A stretch of DNA of 64,000 bases. Source: Crocinitomicaceae bacterium (GTDB lineage Bacteria > Bacteroidota > Bacteroidia > Flavobacteriales_D > Crocinitomicaceae). The notes beneath the pieces were generated by a model that searched no databases, was not told the DNA's origin, and was given only the letters and a program-made list of their open reading frames with translations. Of the stretch, positions 9,199 to 18,261 are shown piece after piece (the first letter of the stretch is position 1; each line of letters opens with the position of its first letter). The stretch is from the NCBI GenBank assembly GCA_030730025.1, contig JANQWC010000026.1, forward strand, positions 71,078 through 135,077, read 5' to 3'. The translations under genes were made by a program, and so were the position numbers.

Positions 9199-10392
9199 AT
9201 GAGAACCTATCTATCTTATCTGAAGGGCGACCCCGTTATTTGGATCATTACTTTGCTAATGATGGCTTTTTCGTTGGTTACCGTGTATAGTTTTGTGCCT
9301 ATTTTGATCAAAATAGAAGGTGGTTCTCCGTTTTTATATCTTTTCAAGCACTTGGTTTATGTGATCCTTGGTTTTGCGGGTATGTACGCCATTCATCGGG
9401 TGCCGGCTAAATACATCAGTCAGTTGGCCAAGTTTGCCTATTACTTGGGCTTGGCACTGCTGATATTCACTTGGTTTTTTGGCGCGCAGGTCAACGGTGC
9501 AGGTCGTTGGATCCGCATTCCTTTTGTCAACCTCACGTTTCAATCTTCCGATTTTGCCAAACTCGCACTGCTCCTTTATTTGAGTAAGTTATTGGTCAAA
9601 AAGCAACAAAAATTTGACAACTGGAAAGAAGGTATTTTTCCTTTATTGATCCCGATTGGCGCCATTTGTTTGCTGATTTTAAAGGACAACTTCTCGACCT
9701 CAGCCATGGTGTTTATGCTGAGCATGCTCTTGCTTTTCATTGGACGCGTACCATTATTGAAGTTATTTACCATGGCAGGCGTAGGGCTGGGCTTGGTGCT
9801 GCTCATCGTCGGTTTGCACTTGGCCATTCCAAAAGCCAATATTTTGCCGCGTTACGATACCTGGATGAACCGCATCAACAATAGGGTAGACGCCAAAGAC
9901 CAAAGCATCGAAAGTTTGCAAGCCAACCAACAAGCCAATAACGCCAAGTTGGCTATTTCGGTGGGCGCAGTTTTCGGACAGGGCGTTGGCGATGGCAAGC
10001 TCAAAGAATTTTTACCAGAGGCCTACGCCGATTTCTACTACGCCACTTTTGTCGAAGAATTCGGTTTTGTGTCCGCATTTATATTGGTTTTGCTGTACTT
10101 GATCTTGTTGTTTCGCATGATCCGCTTTGCGCTCAAAACCCAAGATTTATTTCAGAGTTATGTCTCCATGGGCATCGGTATTCACTTACTCACCCAAGCG
10201 AGCGTGAATATGTTGGTGTGCACCGGCGTGTTTCCGGTAACAGGTCAGAACATGCCATTTTTAGCAATGGGGGGCTCAGCTTTGGTGATGGCCTGCATTT
10301 CCATTGGTGTGGTACAATCTTTTGCCAAAGAGCTACCTAAAAACGAACAAGAAAATCAATTTGCTAGCCCAGTACAAAATGAAATTGACTAA
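9199..10392 (+). CDS. ftsW: SEDS peptidoglycan polymerase FtsW
   Basis: A 397-residue polytopic membrane protein of the SEDS family, the glycosyltransferase that works with FtsI at the septum. About ten hydrophobic segments are visible, with the conserved region around NGAGRWI near residue 100, LKDNFSTSAM and the C-terminal FPVTGQNMPFLAMGGSA, where the PVTG.PLPF motif of the family appears as PVTGQNMPF. Location between murD and murG indicates FtsW and not RodA. It overlaps murG by 14 bases. Confidence 0.93.
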   Translation: MRTYLSYLKGDPVIWIITLLMMAFSLVTVYSFVPILIKIEGGSPFLYLFKHLVYVILGFAGMYAIHRVPAKYISQLAKFAYYLGLALLIFTWFFGAQVNGAGRWIRIPFVNLTFQSSDFAKLALLLYLSKLLVKKQQKFDNWKEGIFPLLIPIGAICLLILKDNFSTSAMVFMLSMLLLFIGRVPLLKLFTMAGVGLGLVLLIVGLHLAIPKANILPRYDTWMNRINNRVDAKDQSIESLQANQQANNAKLAISVGAVFGQGVGDGKLKEFLPEAYADFYYATFVEEFGFVSAFILVLLYLILLFRMIRFALKTQDLFQSYVSMGIGIHLLTQASVNMLVCTGVFPVTGQNMPFLAMGGSALVMACISIGVVQSFAKELPKNEQENQFASPVQNEID

Positions 10393-11482
10393 AATCATCA
10401 TCTCTGGAGGCGGAACAGGAGGTCATATTTTTCCTGCACTCGCCATTGCCGACGAAATCAAGCGCCGAAATGAGGGGGCCGATATCTTATTTATTGGTGC
10501 CGAAGGAAAAATGGAGATGGAAAAAGTACCACAAGCGGGTTATCCAATTATGGGTTTACCCATCGTTGGTTTTCAGCGCAAACTGACGCTCAAAAATTTA
10601 TTGTTGCCCATCAAATTACTGCAGAGTTTGGTGAAGGCATTTGTCGCCATTCGCCGCTTCAAGCCAGAATTGGTTATTGGCGTTGGCGGTTATGCGAGTG
10701 GCCCCACCTTGCAAATGGCGCAATTACTCGGTATTCCTACTTTGCTGCAAGAGCAAAACTCCTTTCCAGGCAAGACCAATCAACTTTTAGCGCGCAAGGC
10801 CAAGGCAATTTGTGTCGCCTACCCCGATATGTCCAAATTTTTTGAGGCCGCAAAAATTCAACTCACTGGCAATCCAGTGCGCGCAGCCTTGCTTCAAAAC
10901 CTAGACACAAAAAAGCAAGAGGCAGCCGAATTTTTTGGTTTGGATGCCAGCAAGCCCACTTTGTTTGTCATGGGTGGTAGTCTCGGGGCTCGAACCCTTA
11001 ACAACGCGCTGCGTTCTGCACTTTCCGTTTTTGCGCAATCCGATGTACAGGTGCTATGGCAATGTGGTAAATCTTATGAGCAAGAGCTCGCAACGTTTCA
11101 AAGTACTTTGCCTGCGCATATCAAGGTGTTTGCGTTTATCCAAAGAATGGACCTCGCTTATGCTTTGGCTTCGGTCATTGTGTCGCGGGCAGGTGCGCTG
11201 TCTGTGAGTGAGCTCGCTTTGGTGGGCAAGCCCGCTATTTTAGTGCCTTCGCCCAACGTAGCCGAAGACCACCAAACCAAAAATGCCCGCGCACTCGTCG
11301 ATCGCAGTGCAGCTTTATTGGTTAGCGATGCACAAGCCCAAGAGCAATTAGTGCCGTTGGCGCTTGAACTCTTGAAAGATCAGGCACAACAACATGCGCT
11401 CACAGCGGCCATGAAAGCAATGGCGCTGCCCAACGCCACCAATGAAATCGTAGATGTTTGTTTGAAAGTAGCCAAAATATGA
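10379..11482 (+). CDS. murG: Lipid II synthase MurG
   Basis: A 367-residue GT28 glycosyltransferase at the inner face of the membrane that adds GlcNAc to lipid I. The N-terminal loop SGGGTGGHIFPALAIADE, the second loop VGVGGYASGP and the donor-site region VSRAGALSVSELALVGKPAILVP-type segment are all present. The ATG at 10379 gives the normal length; an upstream start inside ftsW would add 25 unrelated residues. The stop overlaps the murC start as ATGA. Confidence 0.95.
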   Translation: MKLTKIIISGGGTGGHIFPALAIADEIKRRNEGADILFIGAEGKMEMEKVPQAGYPIMGLPIVGFQRKLTLKNLLLPIKLLQSLVKAFVAIRRFKPELVIGVGGYASGPTLQMAQLLGIPTLLQEQNSFPGKTNQLLARKAKAICVAYPDMSKFFEAAKIQLTGNPVRAALLQNLDTKKQEAAEFFGLDASKPTLFVMGGSLGARTLNNALRSALSVFAQSDVQVLWQCGKSYEQELATFQSTLPAHIKVFAFIQRMDLAYALASVIVSRAGALSVSELALVGKPAILVPSPNVAEDHQTKNARALVDRSAALLVSDAQAQEQLVPLALELLKDQAQQHALTAAMKAMALPNATNEIVDVCLKVAKI

Positions 11483-12855
11483 AACAGTTAGCAGCGTTTG
11501 ATCGGGTCTATTTTGTCGGTATTGGCGGCATTGGCATGAGTGCGCTGGCGCGTTATTTTAAGTTCACTGGCAAGCAAGTAGCGGGTTACGACAAAGTAGA
11601 AACACCCCTCACACTCAAGTTGGTCGAAGAAGGCATCGCCGTTCATTACGATGATTTGGGTGCCGAAGTTCCCTTCGCATTTCAAGATCCTGAAAATACG
11701 CTTGTTGTCTATACACCAGCGATCAAAGCGCTTGGTGAACTCACGTTCTTTCAAGAGAAGGGTTTTCAGATCATGAAACGCGCCGAAGTACTTGGCGCAC
11801 TGACGCAAACCTACAAAGGGCTTTGCGTGGCTGGAACACACGGCAAAACAACAACCAGTTCCTTATTGACCCATCTCTTGACCGAGATTGAAATGGGTTG
11901 CACCTCATTTTTAGGCGGAATAGCTAGTAATTTTGATTCCAATTTAGTGCTGCATGCCAGTAGTCCTTATGCGGTCATTGAAGCCGATGAATTCGACCGC
12001 AGCTTTTTACAGCTCTCACCGTTTGCAGCAATTGTGACGGCTACAGATGCAGACCACCTCGATATTTACGGCAGTGAAGAGGCCTTTGTACAGGGATTTC
12101 GCCAGTTCACCATGCGCGTCGATCCAAAAGGCGTGTGCATTCAAAAAGAAGGCCTGCAGCTCCAGAGTTTGGCACCGATTTTTACATATGCAATTGATTC
12201 TCAAACAGCAAATTACAGTTTTTTAAACCTGCGCTACGCGAACGGTTTTCAGGTCGCTGATTTGAAGATTGGCACACACTTCTACGAAGGCATTGAATTG
12301 GGTTTACCCGGCATTCACAATGCGGAAAATGCGCTTGGCTGTATTGCTTTGCTCGATTGTTTGGGTTTTGATGTGGAAGCGCTCCGGCCGGCGCTTAAAA
12401 GTTTCAAAGGCGTCAAAAGACGGTTTGAATACCATTTGCGCACTCCTGATTTGACCTACATCGATGACTACGCGCACCATCCGACAGAAATCAATGCCCT
12501 GATCTCTTCGGTGAGGGCAATTTATCCAGGTCAAAAGATTACGGGAATTTTTCAGCCGCATTTGTTCTCGCGTACCCAAGATTTTGCGGCAGAATTTGCC
12601 ACGGCGCTGACGCAACTAGACAGCCTTTATTTGTTGCCCATTTACCCCGCACGCGAAGAGCCTATCCCGGGTGTCAGTAGCGAGTGGTTGGCCGAGCTCA
12701 CACCCCTTGCGCGAAAGTGGGTACTGCAGCCACATGAAATTCTTACGGAACTACAAAAACCACAACAAGGTGTTGTGCTCACCATTGGCGCTGGCGACAT
12801 CGACCGCATGGTTGGTCCGCTGACCGCTTTACTCAATATGCAAACACAGAACTGA
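11479..12855 (+). CDS. murC: UDP-MurNAc:L-alanine ligase MurC
   Basis: A 458-residue cytoplasmic Mur ligase, first amino-acid adding step. It opens with the UDP-binding VYFVGIGGIGMSALA motif, has the ATP loop AGTHGKTTTSS near residue 115, EADEFDRSFL and the DDYAHHPTEI motif, which together separate MurC from MurD/E. The start at 11479 shares ATGA with the murG stop; its TGA overlaps the ftsQ start by one base. Confidence 0.96.
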   Translation: MKQLAAFDRVYFVGIGGIGMSALARYFKFTGKQVAGYDKVETPLTLKLVEEGIAVHYDDLGAEVPFAFQDPENTLVVYTPAIKALGELTFFQEKGFQIMKRAEVLGALTQTYKGLCVAGTHGKTTTSSLLTHLLTEIEMGCTSFLGGIASNFDSNLVLHASSPYAVIEADEFDRSFLQLSPFAAIVTATDADHLDIYGSEEAFVQGFRQFTMRVDPKGVCIQKEGLQLQSLAPIFTYAIDSQTANYSFLNLRYANGFQVADLKIGTHFYEGIELGLPGIHNAENALGCIALLDCLGFDVEALRPALKSFKGVKRRFEYHLRTPDLTYIDDYAHHPTEINALISSVRAIYPGQKITGIFQPHLFSRTQDFAAEFATALTQLDSLYLLPIYPAREEPIPGVSSEWLAELTPLARKWVLQPHEILTELQKPQQGVVLTIGAGDIDRMVGPLTALLNMQTQN

Positions 12856-13649
12856 TGAGAATTTGGCTTTTTAGGATCTTTTGGTTACTGCTTGCCATTG
12901 GCGTTGCAGTTGTTTTTTACTTTGCAAGTGAGGAGCAAGCACAAAGAGTACTCGAAACGCCAAAAATTTCGATCCATGCTGCAGATGAAAACGCATTTTT
13001 AACCAAGCCAGAATTGCTAGGCCGGCTTCAATTGCGCAAGTTATTTAGGCGAGACATGCAAGCGAGTGCCTTGAATATTCACCGCATCGAACGCACTATT
13101 GCAGCCATGGCCGAGGTCAAAAATGTAGATGTGTTCAAGCATGTAGGCTCGCGTTGGGAAATCAAACTAGAACTGCGCAAACCGATCGCGCGCATTTTCA
13201 ATATGAAGGGCCAAAGCTATTACCTTGATCAGGACGGTTTTATGATGTATCGTTCCGCTTTGCACACCGCCAGAACACTCGTGTTTTCAGGGCACATTTC
13301 CGATGCCTATAACCCCCGTCTTCATTGCGATTTTATTAACAATTCCAATTTGAAAAGTTCTCAAAAAATTGGTCAAATCTACCGCATTTCAAATTATGTT
13401 TGTAATGATCCATTAATGCACAAATTAATCGGTCAAGTTTACCTAGAGCCCGACGGTGATTTCATCCTCATTCCGGTACTCGGTGAGCAACAAATTGTCT
13501 TCGGTCCAGCGCGCAGTACCGAAGAAGTTTCAGACAAATTTGAACGTCTGACGCATTTTTACAAAGAAGCCCTGCCTCATGAAGGCTGGAATAAATACAA
13601 AGAAATAAGTGTCAAATATGAAGGACAAATCGTTTGCAGAAAAAAATAA
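12855..13649 (+). CDS. ftsQ: Cell division protein FtsQ/DivIB
   Basis: A 264-residue bitopic protein with a short cytoplasmic tail, one membrane helix (about residues 5-25, IFWLLLAIGVAVVFYFAS) and a periplasmic part that contains a POTRA-like region followed by a beta domain. Primary similarity in this family is low; the call relies on topology, length and the position between murC and ftsA. It overlaps ftsA by 32 bases. Confidence 0.85.
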   Translation: MRIWLFRIFWLLLAIGVAVVFYFASEEQAQRVLETPKISIHAADENAFLTKPELLGRLQLRKLFRRDMQASALNIHRIERTIAAMAEVKNVDVFKHVGSRWEIKLELRKPIARIFNMKGQSYYLDQDGFMMYRSALHTARTLVFSGHISDAYNPRLHCDFINNSNLKSSQKIGQIYRISNYVCNDPLMHKLIGQVYLEPDGDFILIPVLGEQQIVFGPARSTEEVSDKFERLTHFYKEALPHEGWNKYKEISVKYEGQIVCRKK

Positions 13650-15000
13650 CAATCCCGAGGTAAAGCGCTCGCGAGTGGTTGTCGGTTTGGATATTGGCAC
13701 CACTAAAATTGCTTGTTTTGTCGGTCGCAAAAACGAACACGACAAAATCGAGATCATCGCAATGGGTAAAAGCGAGTCTTTGGGCGTGATGCGCGGTGTG
13801 GTTTCCAACATCGAACGCACTGTTCAATCGATCAACGCAGCTGTAGAAGCAACCCAAGACGCAGTTGAAGGCGATCTCAAAGTCAAAAATGTGCACGTCG
13901 GTATTGCTGGTCAGCACATCAGAAGTATGCAGCACCGCGGTATTTACACCCGCCGCACCACCAACGGTGAAATCTCTCAGGTAGACATCGATGCATTCGT
14001 AGACGACATGTATCAGATGGTCATGAACCCCGGAGAAGAAATCATTACCGTCATTCCACAAGAATACATCGTCGATGGCGAGCCAGAAATCAAAGATCCG
14101 ATCGGGATGGCTGGCGTTCGCCTAGAAGCAAATTTTCATATCATCAGTGGTCAGGTGACCAACGTACAGAATATCACGCGTTGCGTTGACCGCTCTGGCC
14201 TCAGTGTCAAAGACATTATTTTAGAGCCGATTGCATCTGCAGAGGCCGTTCTTTCCGAGGAAGAAAAAGAAGCGGGCGTAGTACTCGTCGACATCGGCGG
14301 AGGCACTACCGACGTAGCTATTTTCCACGACGGACTCATCCGCCACACAGCCGTGATTCCATTTGGTGGAAACGTCATTACCCAAGACATCAAAGAAGGT
14401 TGCAGGATCATGCAGCGCCAGGCCGAAATGCTCAAAGTGAAGTTCGGTAGCGCATTGGCATCTGAAAGCAAAGAAAACGAAGTGGTTTGCATCCCTGGCT
14501 TGCGCGGTCGCGACCCGAAAGAAATTACCTTGCGCAACTTGGCTAGCATCATTCAAGCCCGCATGGAAGAGATCATCGAATTGGTCAACCTCGAAATCAA
14601 GAGTACCGACTACGAGAAAAAACTCATCGGCGGAATTGTTGTAACGGGTGGTGGTTCGCAACTCAAGCACCTTACGCAACTCATCGAGTACCTCACGGGT
14701 ATGGATGCACGCATTGGCTACCCAACCGAACACCTCGCCAATACCAACGACATCGACGTTTTGTCTAGTCCGAAGTATGCGACGGGTATCGGTTTGGTCT
14801 TGAAAGGATTTGAGAGTTTTGAAGCTGCCCAACCATGGGAGCAAAAAGCAAGCGCCAAACAAGAAGATCCAATCATAGAAAAAGTCATTGCAGAAAAGCA
14901 AGAAAAAATCAAAACGCATTCAAACGCTGGACGCAGAGGTGATTTCTTTGAGCGCATTTTAGGGCCGGTCAAGAAATTCTTTGACGATTCAGAAGATTAA
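13618..15000 (+). CDS. ftsA: Cell division actin homologue FtsA
   Basis: A 460-residue actin-fold ATPase that anchors FtsZ to the membrane. Phosphate-binding loops VGLDIGTTKIACFVG (N-terminus) and LVDIGGGTTDVAIF (about residue 225) are clear, with the SHS2/1c region between them. The C-terminus RGDFFERILGPVKKFFDD has the form of the amphipathic membrane-targeting helix. A GTG at 13609 in the same frame is an alternative start adding three residues; the ATG at 13618 is preferred. It is followed by ftsZ after 35 bases. Confidence 0.95.
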   Translation: MKDKSFAEKNNNPEVKRSRVVVGLDIGTTKIACFVGRKNEHDKIEIIAMGKSESLGVMRGVVSNIERTVQSINAAVEATQDAVEGDLKVKNVHVGIAGQHIRSMQHRGIYTRRTTNGEISQVDIDAFVDDMYQMVMNPGEEIITVIPQEYIVDGEPEIKDPIGMAGVRLEANFHIISGQVTNVQNITRCVDRSGLSVKDIILEPIASAEAVLSEEEKEAGVVLVDIGGGTTDVAIFHDGLIRHTAVIPFGGNVITQDIKEGCRIMQRQAEMLKVKFGSALASESKENEVVCIPGLRGRDPKEITLRNLASIIQARMEEIIELVNLEIKSTDYEKKLIGGIVVTGGGSQLKHLTQLIEYLTGMDARIGYPTEHLANTNDIDVLSSPKYATGIGLVLKGFESFEAAQPWEQKASAKQEDPIIEKVIAEKQEKIKTHSNAGRRGDFFERILGPVKKFFDDSED

Positions 15001-15035
15001 TATTTAAGACAAACTTGGTTATACAAAGCAGTATT

Positions 15036-16679
15036 ATGGAATTTGATTTACCAAAACACGACATCCCACAAGCGGCCTCCATCATCAAAGTCATTGGCGT
15101 AGGTGGCGGCGGCTCAAATGCCGTCAACCACATGTATTTGCAAGGCATCGCTGGCGTTGATTTCATCGTTTGCAACACCGATTGCCAAGCGCTTGATCTT
15201 TCACCAGTTCCGCACAAAATACAATTGGGACCCAACCTTACGGAAGGTCGTGGCGCAGGCATGATCCCAGAAGTTGGGATGAACGCCGCAATGGAAAACA
15301 TCCAAGAAATCCGCGAATTGCTCTCCAAAGACACCAAAATGGTTTTTGTCACTGCCGGAATGGGCGGGGGCACTGGTACAGGTGCTGCACCGGTTATTGC
15401 GCAAGTAGCCAAAGACCTCGGGATCTTAACGGTTGGTATTGTAACGGTTCCGTTTAATTTTGAAGGCCGCAAAAGACGCCAACAAGCCGAAGAAGGTTTG
15501 GAGCGCATGCGTCAAAATGTCGACACCCTACTGATCATCAACAACGAGCGTTTGCGCGAGTTTGGCAAGAACATGTCTCTTTCTGAGGCCTTTTCTCATG
15601 CCGACGACGTACTCACCGTTGCCGCCAAAGGCATTGCAGAAGTCATTTCTGTAACGGGTGCCATCAACGTAGACTTCAACGACGTCAATACCGTGATGCG
15701 CAACTCAGGCAAGGCCATTATGGGCAGTGCTACTGCAGCAGGTGAAGACCGCGCGGTAGTTGCTGTCAAAAACGCACTCAACTCTCCATTGCTCTACGAC
15801 AACGACATCAGCGGTGCACGTTATGTCTTGCTCAATATCTCTTACGGCGACCGAGAAGTCATGATGGACGAAATCACCGAAATCACCGACTACATCCAAG
15901 AAGCCGCTGGTTCTTCAGCCGACGTTATTTGGGGTCATGGCCAAGATGCCTCACTCGGAGATCAACTCAGCCTCACCATTATTGCTACTGGCTTTAGTTC
16001 ATCTCCACTCACTGGTTCTGAGCAAAGCCCGGAGCGCACAGTTGTTGTACTCGAAGAAGAGCGCAAGCAAGAAATCACAGCACCACTGAGCTCTCCTTTT
16101 GAATCTACAGCAGCTGCACCAGCAGCCAATGTAACGGAAGAGCCTTTCATGAAGCAAGTTGAGGCACCACTTGCCAACCCATTTCAAACAACAGAAGCGC
16201 CAATAGACGCCGTTGCAGCGACTCCCAAAACGACCTTTAATCTCTATGACGAGCAAGAAGCACCAGCCTTGGCTACCCAAACCTCTATGAGTTGGGAAGT
16301 TTTTGATGTGCAATCAGACGCTGTTGTACCTACACCAGCAGCACCTTCCTTCGAAACAGAAGTTGTGAAGCACGTATTAGAAGACGACAGTCAACAACGC
16401 GTCGAAATGGAAATGCCAAAGCGCGTCCTGAGCCCAGAAGAACAACAACGCAAGAACCAAGAACGCGTTTCGCGCATTCAAGAATTCACCTCGAAGCTTA
16501 AAAAACCGGAAGGCCTGCTCGAATTTGAAAACGAGCCTGCGTTTGTCCGTAGAAATATCCAATTGCAGCAGCAAGATCCAAGTACACAAGAAGCCATTTC
16601 TCGTTTTGGAATCGGCAAAGACGCCAATGGCAACAGCACTTTGCGCAACAACAACTTCCTTCACGACAACGTCGACTGA
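15036..16679 (+). CDS. ftsZ: Cell division protein FtsZ
   Basis: A 547-residue tubulin-like GTPase that forms the Z ring. The tubulin signature GGGTGTG is at residues 110-116, with GVGGGGSNAVN near residue 23 and NVDTLLIINNERL after it. The globular part ends near residue 325; a long, low-complexity Pro/Ala/Glu linker follows, and the protein ends LRNNNFLHDNVD, which resembles the C-terminal FtsA-binding peptide of Bacteroidota FtsZ. The ATG at 15036 is preferred to an upstream TTG at 15015. Confidence 0.97.
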   Translation: MEFDLPKHDIPQAASIIKVIGVGGGGSNAVNHMYLQGIAGVDFIVCNTDCQALDLSPVPHKIQLGPNLTEGRGAGMIPEVGMNAAMENIQEIRELLSKDTKMVFVTAGMGGGTGTGAAPVIAQVAKDLGILTVGIVTVPFNFEGRKRRQQAEEGLERMRQNVDTLLIINNERLREFGKNMSLSEAFSHADDVLTVAAKGIAEVISVTGAINVDFNDVNTVMRNSGKAIMGSATAAGEDRAVVAVKNALNSPLLYDNDISGARYVLLNISYGDREVMMDEITEITDYIQEAAGSSADVIWGHGQDASLGDQLSLTIIATGFSSSPLTGSEQSPERTVVVLEEERKQEITAPLSSPFESTAAAPAANVTEEPFMKQVEAPLANPFQTTEAPIDAVAATPKTTFNLYDEQEAPALATQTSMSWEVFDVQSDAVVPTPAAPSFETEVVKHVLEDDSQQRVEMEMPKRVLSPEEQQRKNQERVSRIQEFTSKLKKPEGLLEFENEPAFVRRNIQLQQQDPSTQEAISRFGIGKDANGNSTLRNNNFLHDNVD

Positions 16680-16681
16680 TC

Positions 16682-17134
16682 ATGACCTTTACAGAACGCA
16701 TTAACCTCGATATCAAAAACGCCATGCTTGCTCGTGAAAAAGAGAAGCTTGCTGCGCTGCGCGACATTAAATCTAAATTACTACTCGAGGCAACCTCCAG
16801 TGCAGATGCCGATGTTTCGGAAGAAACAGCCATTAAAATCTGCATGAAGCTGCACAAACAACGCATGGAAACCTACGCGTTGTATCAAGAGCAGCAGCGC
16901 GAAGACCTCGCCGCCGAAGAATTATTTCAAGCCCAAGTCATTGAGGCGTATTTACCAAAAATGCTCTCCGAAGCCGAGGTATTAGTTGAGGTGCAAGCTG
17001 CAGTTGCCCAAACTGGTGCAAGTGGGCCGCAAGATATGGGCAAGGTGATGGGTGTGTTATCCGGAAAATTAGCCGGCAAAGCAGACGGTAAAGTCATTGC
17101 AGCGCTGGTGAAGCAGACGCTGACCAACTCATGA
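16682..17134 (+). CDS. GatB/YqeY domain protein
   Basis: A 150-residue protein, almost wholly the YqeY domain: N-terminal helix LDIKNAMLAREKEKLAALRDIK and a C-terminal AQTGASGPQDMGKVMGVLSGKLAGKADG that resembles the tail domain of the GatB amidotransferase subunit, thought to bind tRNA. A stand-alone function is not established. It starts two bases after ftsZ and overlaps mtnB by four, so it is probably translated from the division-cluster mRNA; ftsZ-yqeY adjacency is frequent in Bacteroidota. Confidence 0.9.
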   Translation: MTFTERINLDIKNAMLAREKEKLAALRDIKSKLLLEATSSADADVSEETAIKICMKLHKQRMETYALYQEQQREDLAAEELFQAQVIEAYLPKMLSEAEVLVEVQAAVAQTGASGPQDMGKVMGVLSGKLAGKADGKVIAALVKQTLTNS

Positions 17135-17712
17135 AAACAGCTTTAGTTCAACTCATCAGAACCTTTAATGCGAGAGGTTGGTCACCGGCAACCTCTACCA
17201 ACTACTCTTATATCGATGAGCACCAACAATGTTGGGTGTCGCGCTCAGGAGTCAACAAAGCGAATTTTACCGAGCAAGATTTCATGAGCATCGATGAAAA
17301 AGGTATCGGATCGGGCATGTTTCACGGCATGAAGCCCTCAGACGAAACCCAAATTCACCTTTGGATCTACCGCAACTTCCCCACTGCTCAAGTCATTTTG
17401 CACAGTCACGGCAAGTTTCCTGTCTTGATTTCTCAGTTCAATGAAGATTTCTTTCCAGTTCAAGGTTATGAATTGCAAAAAGGATTCAAGGGTTGCACAA
17501 GCCATTTAGATAGCTTGCAAATTCCCATCATCGACAACAACCAAGATATGTCTGAACTCTGTGCGCAGCTAGATACCAGGCGCTCTGATATTCAGCAGCA
17601 TTGCTTTATCATTGCAGGTCATGGCACTTACGCTTGGGGAGACAACCTTTTTGATGCCCAAAAGCATCTCGAGACTTTAGATTATCTTTGCGAGTGCGAA
17701 TTTTTACTCTAA
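17131..17712 (+). CDS. mtnB: Methylthioribulose-1-phosphate dehydratase MtnB
   Basis: A 193-residue class II aldolase-fold dehydratase of the methionine salvage pathway, converting 5-methylthioribulose-1-phosphate to the diketo intermediate. The zinc-ligand motif HSHGKFPVL (about residue 91) and a later GHGTYAWG histidine are as in MtnB/fuculose-aldolase relatives; the N-terminal RGWSPATSTNYS and SRSGVNKANF are typical of MtnB. It overlaps yqeY by 4 bases and is followed by mtnD after 3. The co-location of mtnB, mtnD and mtnC makes the assignment firm. Confidence 0.93.
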   Translation: MKTALVQLIRTFNARGWSPATSTNYSYIDEHQQCWVSRSGVNKANFTEQDFMSIDEKGIGSGMFHGMKPSDETQIHLWIYRNFPTAQVILHSHGKFPVLISQFNEDFFPVQGYELQKGFKGCTSHLDSLQIPIIDNNQDMSELCAQLDTRRSDIQQHCFIIAGHGTYAWGDNLFDAQKHLETLDYLCECEFLL

Positions 17713-17715
17713 AAA

Positions 17716-18261
17716 ATGGCGATTCTTTCAATTCCAGACCAAGGTGTTCAACTCCATGAACCCCTTCAAATCAAAGCATTTTTAGCCGATCACGGCGTCT
17801 TTTTTGAACAGTGGGAGTGTCCTGTCTATTTTGACGACACCGCGAGTCAAGAAGAGATATTGGAGGCCTACGCCAAAGACCTCAAGCCGTTTATGGAAAA
17901 CGGTGGCTACCAAACTGCAGACGTCATCTCGATCAATGCACTCACGCCCAATTATGATCAGATCCGCGCCAAGTTCTTGGCTGAACACATCCACGACGAA
18001 GATGAAATCCGCTTCTTTGTCGATGGCCAAGGTTTGTTTTGGTTTCATTTGAGCGGAGCACCCATTTTCAATGTCCTTTGCCAACGTGGAGACCTCATTA
18101 GCGTGCCAACAGGTACCAAACATTGGTTCGACGCGGGGCTTGAAAACCCATTTGTGAAAGCCATCCGTATTTTTACGGACATAACGGGATGGACGCCACA
18201 CTACACCGAATCTGGCATAGAAGTCCAATACCAACATTTTAAAGCACCAAAAATTGGATAA
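17716..18261 (+). CDS. mtnD: Acireductone dioxygenase MtnD
   Basis: A 181-residue cupin oxidising acireductone. The Fe-dependent form yields 2-keto-4-methylthiobutyrate, the direct methionine precursor. Metal ligands are visible in EHIHDEDEIRFF (two His and Glu) and in TGTKHWFDAG (third His). Length matches the bacterial family (about 180). Its 3' end overlaps mtnC by 8 bases. Confidence 0.94.
   Translation: MAILSIPDQGVQLHEPLQIKAFLADHGVFFEQWECPVYFDDTASQEEILEAYAKDLKPFMENGGYQTADVISINALTPNYDQIRAKFLAEHIHDEDEIRFFVDGQGLFWFHLSGAPIFNVLCQRGDLISVPTGTKHWFDAGLENPFVKAIRIFTDITGWTPHYTESGIEVQYQHFKAPKIG

Noticed and set aside
14221..14919. 232-residue minus-strand open frame inside ftsA
   Set aside because: It is the antisense of intact ftsA codons, shows no domain and has the Phe/Asp/Val composition typical of antisense frames in this genome.
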